Shown: positions 54,859-61,939 of the stretch, one piece after another
How the letters are laid out: each line of letters begins with the position of its first letter
Position numbering within the stretch: position 1 is the stretch's first letter
Source of the DNA: an uncultured Cohaesibacter sp.
GTDB lineage: Bacteria; Pseudomonadota; Alphaproteobacteria; Rhizobiales; Cohaesibacteraceae
Direction: 5' to 3'
NCBI RefSeq assembly: GCF_963662805.1
Contig: NZ_OY759856.1
Span: 186,001-250,000 of the forward strand
DNA length: 64,000 nucleotides
Translations under genes and position numbers: made by a program
The notes under the pieces: model-generated
What the model was told of the DNA's origin: nothing
The model's input: only the letters and a program-made list of their open reading frames with translations
Databases searched by the model: none

Positions 54859-57014
54859 ATGACCAGACTGGAACGCCTTAGCCTGCGTGTTCGCATCTTT
54901 CTTTTCTTTGCCCTCATCACCGTCGCTTCTTGCGCGCTTCTCGTCCGCGGCGCTCAGTTTTTGCGCTCCAGCGCATAGGCCCAGAAGCCCTGCCTCATCT
55001 GGTGCTGTTCGGCGGCCTCACCTGCTTTGGCATCCTCTTCATCTCCGGCTGGGTCTGGCAGAAGTTCGATATCAACGTCGCCCAACCCATCGAACTGATC
55101 GTCAAGGATGTCCGCTCCCTGGTCCACGCCGGCGCACCACAACAGCTCGGCGACGAGACGGGCAAATATCTGGGCTTCCTCAATCCCGCAATCCGCGAAA
55201 TTTCGGCAGCCCTCGTCGAGGCACGCGAGGAGACCGACGCCGAGGTTGCCAAGGCAACGGCCAGCGCCAGCAAACAGAAACGCCGCCTCGAAAGCGTCCT
55301 TCAGGAGCTTGATCAGGGCGTGCTGATCTGCAATCTCGACCACAAGATCCTGCTTTATAACCGCCGGGCCATGCAAATCCTCCATGTCTCGGGCGAGCTT
55401 GGGCTTGGTCGCTCGCTCTTCTCGGTGGTTTCGGCAGCCCCCTTCCGCCACGCCCTCGAAAGGCTCACCCACCGCTTCGAGCATGACCGCCACAAGCGCC
55501 ACCGCGAAGGCCTCAGCCAGATGGTCATCTGCGCCACAGCCGATGGCCGCCCACACCTTGCAGGGCCGCGTCTCGCTGCTGCTTAATGAGGCCGAAACAT
55601 CACCGAGCGGCTTCACCGTCACGTTCGAGGACGTCACCCGGCAATTGTCGGAAAATGTCGAGCGCGACCGTCTGTTGCAGGACCGCCCTCATTGAGCTGC
55701 GTCACCCCTGCCGCCAATCTGCGCGCCCACCGCCGAAATGCTCGCCAGCGGACTATGACCTCGCCCCCGACGTTCGACGCTCGCTTGAACAGATGGTCGC
55801 CACCGAAGCGGTCGCCCTGTCTGAGCGGATCGAAGAGCTCGATACCAAGGCACAGGACATGCTGGCAGGAGCCTGGCCGATGAGCGATGTCTATTCCGCC
55901 TCCCTCTTCAACTCGATCCTGCGCCGCAACAGCTCCGAAAAGCTGACACTTTCCTGCGAATTTGTCGGCGACCCTGTCTGGCTTCATTGCGACTCAGTCA
56001 CCATCGTCGAACTGATCGAATTCATCCTGCGCAAGATCGCCGAGACTGAAGACGTCAAGGCCTTCCAGCTACAGGCAACACAGCAGGAGAAAAAGATTTA
56101 TCTCGATGCCTTCTGGTACGGCGCCGACATCCTCAGCATCTCCCGCATCAATAGCTGGCTCGACGAACCGCTCGACCCGGATCTCGGAGCACTCAATGGC
56201 GGCGATGTTCTCAATCGGCACAAGACCGATTTCTGGTGTACACAGACGCCTGACGGCCGCATCCACTTGCGCCTCCCGCTGGCCCCGGCTCGCGACCATC
56301 ACGATGACGCCCAGGAAGGACACCCGGCAGATGATCCCCGAGCGGCTCGAATTCTATGACTTCGATCTGATGGAACGCACCAACCTCGGCAGTCTTGAAG
56401 ACACGCCGCTGCGAGACCTCGACTTTGTGGTCTTTGACACCGAAACCACCGGCCTTGATCCGTCAGGCGGCGACGAAATGATTTCGATTGCCGGGGTGCG
56501 CATCGTCAACGGGCGCATCATCAAAGGCGAGAGCTTCGACCAACTCATCCATCCGGGCCGCAGGATCCCGCCAGCCTCCACCAAAATCCACCACATCACT
56601 GACGACATGGTCGCCAATGCCCCCACGATTGAGGCGGTGCTGCCGCGTTTTCACACCTTTGTCGGAGACGCGGTACTCGTAGCCCACAATGCCGCCTTCG
56701 ACATGAAATTCCTGACCATGAAGCAGGATGCGGCAGGGGTGCGCTTCGACAATCCGGTGCTCGACACGGTGCTGCTCGCCGCCCATCTGCAGGGGCAGAC
56801 CTCCAGCCTCACGCTTGATGCCCTCGCAGAGCAGTTTGGCATCGAGATCCCACCCGAAGTGCGCCACACGGCCCTTGGCGATTCCCTCGCGACAGCTGAA
56901 GTGCTACTCAAACTGATCGACCTGCTTGAAGCCTCCGGGGTCAAAACCCTGCATCAGGCCATTGAAATCGAACAGAAGGCCGTCGCCATCCGCCGCCAGC
57001 AAGCCAAATACTAG
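54859..57014 (+). pseudogene. Membrane sensor-like protein fused to DEDDh 3'-5' exonuclease, multiply frameshifted
   Basis: About 715 aa if repaired. Domain order: two membrane segments (VRIFLFFALITVASCALLV and LPHLVLFGGLTCFGILFISG), HAMP-like linker (VAQPIELIVKDVRSLVHAGA), coiled-coil, PAS-like domain (LQELDQGVLICNLDHKILLY), a degenerate histidine-kinase dimerisation region (IELRHP at 55691 where HELRTP is usual), a degenerate ATPase-like region, and a DnaQ-type exonuclease from about 56330 with intact Exo I (FDTETTGL), Exo II (HNAAFDMKFL) and Exo III (HTALGDSLATAEV). Indels occur near 54955, 55550, 55694, 55710, 55760 and 56300. The exonuclease half is clean. The same fusion occurs near VC_2705-type symporters in other alphaproteobacteria, from memory. 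Confidence 0.8.
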
Positions 57015-57949
57015 CTCTTGAGAAATTTGAGCAGACGTCCGTCAATGGCGGCAAGGCCAACCCCAATCAACGCCATCCCGACAAAATGGATAGGCTGAAG
57101 CCGCTCATCAAGCAGCAGCGCACCCAGAAGGATCGCAGTAACGGGGATGAGGAACGTCACCAATAACAAGTTGGTCGCCCCCGCTCGAGCCAGCAGCTGG
57201 AAATAGAAGATATAGGCGAGCGCGGTGGAAATGAGCGCCAATGCCACCACCGCTGCCATGACGTCGAACGACGGCAGAGGCAAAGTCCAGGGCGCATCAA
57301 AGATGAGCGCTACGGGAAGCAGAACGATACTCGCCCCGGTAACTTGCCCGGCGGCAACCACGACCGGATCCGTGCCGAACGCCTTGAACCGCCTTCCGAA
57401 CACCCCGGCAAAGGCATAAGAAAGTGTCGCCCCAACAATGGCAAGCTGCGCAAGGATGTGTGTCCCGAGACCGGACAGGGCATCAAGGCCGATCATGACG
57501 GCAACCCCGAGAAACCCAATCGCCACACCGATCAGCTTGCGACTGCTCAGCCTCTCATCCTCCAACAGCATTCCGGCCACCAGCACTGTGAACAGGGGCG
57601 TCGATGCATTGAGGATCGAGGCAAGCCCCGACGCGATGGAATGCTGACCAAAGACAATGAGGCAAAAGGGAATGGCATTGTTCAATAGCCCCATGCCCAG
57701 AAAGGCCAACCAAATGTCTCGCCCCTTGGGAAGCGCTCGCCCGGTCAAAAGGATAAACAGCCACAGCGCCACCGCAGCAAGCAACACCCGAACGAACACA
57801 ATCGTCAATGTGGGCAGCTCTTGAACGGCAACGCTGATGAACAGGAAGGATCCACCCCACAGGACGGACAACAACAGCAAAATGCTCCACTCCACCGATC
57901 CCATGGTCTGTTTGATTGCGGCGACGTTTGGCTTGACTTTGGTGGTCAT
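57011..57949 (-). CDS. EamA/DMT-family transporter
   Basis: Inner-membrane protein of 312 aa with ten hydrophobic segments arranged as two EamA repeats (ILLLLSVLWGGSFLFISVAV in the first, AIVGATLSYAFAGVFGRRFK and LALISTALAYIFYFQLLARA in the second). Family members export metabolites such as amino acids or drugs; the substrate is unknown here. Its stop codon overlaps the convergent stop of the exonuclease fusion gene. No frameshift is present, in contrast to the preceding 8 kb. Confidence 0.88.
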   Translation of the reverse strand: MTTKVKPNVAAIKQTMGSVEWSILLLLSVLWGGSFLFISVAVQELPTLTIVFVRVLLAAVALWLFILLTGRALPKGRDIWLAFLGMGLLNNAIPFCLIVFGQHSIASGLASILNASTPLFTVLVAGMLLEDERLSSRKLIGVAIGFLGVAVMIGLDALSGLGTHILAQLAIVGATLSYAFAGVFGRRFKAFGTDPVVVAAGQVTGASIVLLPVALIFDAPWTLPLPSFDVMAAVVALALISTALAYIFYFQLLARAGATNLLLVTFLIPVTAILLGALLLDERLQPIHFVGMALIGVGLAAIDGRLLKFLKS

Positions 57950-58090
57950 GACGCTATTCCTTCCCTGTCGAACATGAACCTGTAATAGGCAATCTTCAAG
58001 TCGACAAAACCACCTGTTTCTTGCGCACGGTGAGCGAATCTGAGATTTTGCACGCCTGTCCTACATCAGCCAACCGAGCAGTATGCCAAT

Positions 58091-59575
58091 ATGACCGTCA
58101 GCATTGATCTGGGGACCATAAAACTGGGCCAACCAGCCGAGATGGATCTGGAAGAGTTGCTGGCAACCCGTCTGTTGGTTCAGGGCAACTCGGGCTCCGG
58201 CAAGTCTCACCTGTTGCGCCGCCTTCTCGAGCAGAGCGCTCCGTGGGTGCAGCAGATCGTCATCGATCCGGAAGGAGATTTCGTCACCCTCTCTGACAAG
58301 TTCGGCCATGCAGTCGTTGACGCTGTCGGCACGGAAGCCGATCTTGCCATGATCGCCGCCCGCGTCCGCCAGCACCGCGTCTCCGCCGTTCTCAATCTCG
58401 AAGGTCTCGATGCCGACCGGCAAATGCGCGCGGCAGCCGCCTTTCTCAATGGCCTGTTCGATATCGAGCGCGACTATTGGTATCCGGCACTCGTGATCGT
58501 CGATGAAGCCCAGCTCTTCGCCCCCGCCGCCGGTGGGGAAGTCAGCGAAGAGGCCCGCCGCACGTCCCTCGCCGCCATGACCAACCTCATGTGCCGCGGC
58601 CGCAAACGCGGCCTTGCCGGGATCATCGCCACCCAGCGTCTAGCCAAGCTCGCAAAGAACGTCGCCGCCGAGGCCTCAAACTTCCTCATGGGCAGGACCT
58701 TCCTTGATATCGACATGGCCCGCGCCGCCGATCTGCTCGGCCTTGAGCGCAGGCAGGCGGAGACCTTCCGCAATCTCGACCGTGGCCAGTTCGTCGCCCT
58801 TGGCCCGGCACTCTATCGCCGCTCGGAAACCGTCAAGATCGGCCCGGTGGAAACCTCCGCCCGTTCATCGAGCCCCAAGCTGATGCCGCTGCCGGAGGTG
58901 GATCGCGACAATATCGATGATCTGCTGTTCAAACCAGGCACCGATTCCGAACCACGCGCGGCCATCCTGCCGCCCCCTAAGTCGACGGCAGATGTCCTCA
59001 AGCAGCTCGCGGACATTCGCCTCAACGAACAGTTCGAAGGACAGACCGAGCCGCAACTCGACCTCGATCCCGGCCTCAGCCGTGAAGAGCGGGAAGAGAT
59101 CCTGCACAAGATTCTGGCCGATCTTCTTGATGATCCGGACGCCGCCTATCAGCCGGTGTCGGTGCTCTATCAGGATTTTCAGGTTCGGTGCCGCATCGAA
59201 AAGAGCCTCAAGACCACACCCGAACTGCAGGAATTCCGCCAGCTGCTGGCGGTAGCACGGGCTGGTGTCGATGAGAAGGAAGACACCCTCGATGAAGACC
59301 AGTGGAATCAGGCCGGGCTGATCGCAGATCAATTGCCCGAAGACATGCGCGGCGTCTATCTGCTCCTCGCCAAGGCGGCCCTTGGCAAGAAAGCCTGTCC
59401 GACCAACATCGAACTCGCCACCGCTTATGGTACGCGCTCGCCATCCCGCGCCCGTTTCCTCCTGACCTATATGGAAGAACGCGGCTTTCTGGTTTGCGCC
59501 AACGATCTGCGCGGCAACCGGATCGTCACCCTCAAGGATCTCGGCATCCAGACCGAACCAGGCAATCCGGATTGA
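58091..59575 (+). CDS. HerA/DUF87-like ATP-binding protein
   Basis: Cytoplasmic P-loop ATPase of 494 aa. Walker A GNSGSGKSH (about 32-40), DPEGDFVTLSDKFGHAVVD, Walker B ALVIVDEAQLFAP and the RecA-like motif GLAGIIATQRLAKLAKNV identify a HerA/FtsK-related (DUF87/DUF853) protein. A C-terminal half of about 230 residues has helical stretches (EEREEILHKILADLLDDPDA) and a winged-helix-like end (IELATAYGTRSPSRARFLLT). HerA proteins move DNA, often with a nuclease partner, but no NurA gene is adjacent. Function is therefore open. Confidence 0.8.
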   Translation: MTVSIDLGTIKLGQPAEMDLEELLATRLLVQGNSGSGKSHLLRRLLEQSAPWVQQIVIDPEGDFVTLSDKFGHAVVDAVGTEADLAMIAARVRQHRVSAVLNLEGLDADRQMRAAAAFLNGLFDIERDYWYPALVIVDEAQLFAPAAGGEVSEEARRTSLAAMTNLMCRGRKRGLAGIIATQRLAKLAKNVAAEASNFLMGRTFLDIDMARAADLLGLERRQAETFRNLDRGQFVALGPALYRRSETVKIGPVETSARSSSPKLMPLPEVDRDNIDDLLFKPGTDSEPRAAILPPPKSTADVLKQLADIRLNEQFEGQTEPQLDLDPGLSREEREEILHKILADLLDDPDAAYQPVSVLYQDFQVRCRIEKSLKTTPELQEFRQLLAVARAGVDEKEDTLDEDQWNQAGLIADQLPEDMRGVYLLLAKAALGKKACPTNIELATAYGTRSPSRARFLLTYMEERGFLVCANDLRGNRIVTLKDLGIQTEPGNPD

Positions 59576-59728
59576 TATGAACCACTTCTGGACAATCTTA
59601 AACAGTGCATTAACAGCCCGATAAGTCTATCGACCGTTGTCACTGAAGGAATGCCTTTCCTTCACATTTGTAACATGACCTGCCCACTTTTGGATGGCAC
59701 AACAGGGCCAGCACTAGGGGACAGACTA

Positions 59729-60361
59729 ATGGATATCGAACTGAAGGTTCTATGTGGGATCTGCATTGGAGACTACATGGACAAATTGGAAGAGCTGCGC
59801 GCGTCGATAGAGCATACCTGGCCATATATCGACGAAACCGGAATGGGGAGCGGCGTTTGTGCTCCCGAACGATTTGCCCGGAACCTCGGCGCAGTGGTTA
59901 TCATCGCCCTCCACAAGAACAGGATCATCGGAGCCGCCTGTGGCGAGCCGTTGATGCATGAGGCCGCAAGCCTTGGCGATCCTCTGATCCGGAATGGAGA
60001 GGCAATTGAGGACTTCTTCTACTTTGCCCAGCTTTTGCTCGACGATGCCTATCGTGGCATGGACCTTGAGGAAAAGCTGTTCGAGGCCATCGAACATCAC
60101 GCCCGGGAAATCGGATTTGCAAGGGTCAACTTCTGTGCGGACTACGCCATGGATTCCACTCTTGAGCGAACCGGCCCCAAAAAGACGAAAGAAGACCGCG
60201 CCATCGAGACCCTCTGGCGCACGCGCAACTACCGTCCCCTGATGGGCGCCCGCTTCAGTCCGCAGGCCGATCCCGATCAGGACATGCAGATCTGGGTGAA
60301 GGATCTCAACATCGACCAGCAAAGAGAGCAAAAGGGTCGCCGCAAAGCTGTAGCCGGGTAA
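59729..60361 (+). CDS. Putative GNAT-family acetyltransferase
   Basis: Protein of 210 aa from ATG 59729, with GGGG about 9 bases upstream. The stretch YFAQLLLDDAYRGMDLEEKL followed by FEAIEHHAREIGFARVNF resembles motif A of GNAT enzymes, though the acetyl-CoA loop R/Q-x-x-G-x-G/A is only partly kept (YRGMDL). An earlier in-frame start at 59651 would add residues without likeness or ribosome-binding site. It ends before a large terminator. The substrate is unknown. Confidence 0.55.
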   Translation: MDIELKVLCGICIGDYMDKLEELRASIEHTWPYIDETGMGSGVCAPERFARNLGAVVIIALHKNRIIGAACGEPLMHEAASLGDPLIRNGEAIEDFFYFAQLLLDDAYRGMDLEEKLFEAIEHHAREIGFARVNFCADYAMDSTLERTGPKKTKEDRAIETLWRTRNYRPLMGARFSPQADPDQDMQIWVKDLNIDQQREQKGRRKAVAG

Positions 60362-60365
60362 CATT

Positions 60366-60440
60366 GATCAGACATCCCGAGGCAACAAGCCACCAAACGA
60401 AAAAGCCGGCCCATGGGACCGGCTTTTCGTTTGTCTGATC
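60366..60440. terminator. Nested bidirectional terminator
   Basis: Inner stem AAAAGCCGG / CCGGCTTTT (60401-60427), extended by AAACGA / TCGTTT, within an outer pair GATCAGAC (60366-60373) / GTCTGATC (60433-60440). It lies between the convergent GNAT-like gene and mnmA and has T runs on both strands. Confidence 0.85.
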
Positions 60441-60446
60441 GGCAAA

Positions 60447-61640
60447 TCAGGCCGATGCCTTGGCTGCCTGAGCGCTCTTCACAGTGATCACATCGGGCAC
60501 CACGACCTCGGTCTTGGTACTTGCGATCCAGCCACCGCCCCAAAGCTGGGCTTCCTTCTCTACGCCATCATAGAAGACGCAGGCCTGCCCGGGCGCAACG
60601 CCCTGCTCGCCATCGAGCAGTTCGACCTCGAAACCGCCATCAGGCATGGCAAACAGCAATGCCTCTTTCGGCGGCCGGGTCGAGCGGACCTTGGCATGGA
60701 TCTCAAGGCCTGTCTCGGGGAACTCCGCAAAAGACTGCGGCCCGAGCCAATTGACGTCTCTCAGTTTCAAACGGCGGGTCACCAGCGCCTCACGCGGACC
60801 AACGATCACATGTTTATGGATCGGGTCCAGCTTGACCACATAGAGCGGATCAGCCGACGAAACCCCAAGGCCACGACGCTGGCCAACGGTATAATGAATG
60901 ATGCCCTTGTGTTCACCCAGAACGCGGCCATCAATATGAACGATGTCGCCCGGCTCAGCCGCACCCGGGTGCAGCCGTTCGATCACGTCGGTATATTTGC
61001 CCGTCGGCACAAAGCAGATGTCCTGACTGTCCTGCTTGTCGGCAACACTGAGACCAAGCTCACGCGCCAGAGCACGGGCTTCGGGCTTCGGCATGCCGCC
61101 GAGCGGGAAACGCAGAAAGTCGATCTGTTCCTGTGTCGTGGCAAACAGGAAATAGGTCTGATCGCGATCCTCGTCGGACGGGCGGAACAGCACGCGGCGG
61201 TTCCCGACCATCTTGGACGAGATATAATGGCCCGTGGCCATGCAATCGGCACCGAATTCCTTGGCCGTCTCGAGGAGATCCTCGAACTTGACCGTCTGGT
61301 TGCAGGTAACGCACGGCACCGGCGTCTCGCCGGAGAGATAGCTCTCGGCGAACCGGTCGATCACCGCTTCCTTGAAGCGACTTTCATAATCCAGCACATA
61401 GTGGGGGATACCGAGATGCTCGGCCACGCGGCGAGCATCCTGAATATCCTGGCCAGCACAACAGGCCCCAACCCGGTGCATCGCCTTGCCATGATCATAG
61501 AGTTGCAGGGTCACGCCGATGACGTCATACCCCTGATGTTTGAGCAAGGCCGCCGTTACCGACGAATCCACACCGCCGGACATGGCAACAACAACACGGG
61601 TGTCCTCTGGGCGACCAGGCAAATCGAGACTGTTCAGCAT
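60447..61640 (-). CDS. mnmA: tRNA-specific 2-thiouridylase MnmA
   Basis: Enzyme of 397 aa that thiolates U34 of tRNA-Lys, -Glu and -Gln. The PP-loop VVAMSGGVDSSVTAALL binds ATP; the two catalytic cysteines are in PCVTCNQTVKF and SQDICFVPTGKY; the C-terminal domain ends with GQACVFYDG and LWGGGWI. Length and motifs are normal. It is divergent from the fliK-like gene and ends at the nested terminator. Confidence 0.95.
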   Translation of the reverse strand: MLNSLDLPGRPEDTRVVVAMSGGVDSSVTAALLKHQGYDVIGVTLQLYDHGKAMHRVGACCAGQDIQDARRVAEHLGIPHYVLDYESRFKEAVIDRFAESYLSGETPVPCVTCNQTVKFEDLLETAKEFGADCMATGHYISSKMVGNRRVLFRPSDEDRDQTYFLFATTQEQIDFLRFPLGGMPKPEARALARELGLSVADKQDSQDICFVPTGKYTDVIERLHPGAAEPGDIVHIDGRVLGEHKGIIHYTVGQRRGLGVSSADPLYVVKLDPIHKHVIVGPREALVTRRLKLRDVNWLGPQSFAEFPETGLEIHAKVRSTRPPKEALLFAMPDGGFEVELLDGEQGVAPGQACVFYDGVEKEAQLWGGGWIASTKTEVVVPDVITVKSAQAAKASA

Positions 61641-61939
61641 CTTGTCGATTCCAATCTACGAAAGTTCATCGGCAACAAGCTCTGGTCCTGCTTATTCTGT
61701 TGCCGGTATTTGAATGGCCCTTATATAGCGACTTTGCCCCATTTTGAAAGCCCAAATCAAAAATTTGCCCTGCCAGACCCGGCATATTTTTCCCTGACCG
61801 CGGCAATTCTTGACCCTGCTGGCAAAAGCTGCCGCCTGAACCTTTTCAGCAAACCTTTGAAACAAAATGACATTCAAGGAAAAGCCACACTGGCACATTT
61901 CTTGAATACTCGTGCCCGACAGTGTGTTGTGAGGTGGGA
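61641..61939. promoter_or_regulatory. Divergent promoter region mnmA / fliK-like gene
   Basis: A 299-base gap between divergent genes. GAGGTGGGA immediately precedes the fliK-like start. No recognised promoter consensus or repeat was found. Confidence 0.35.
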
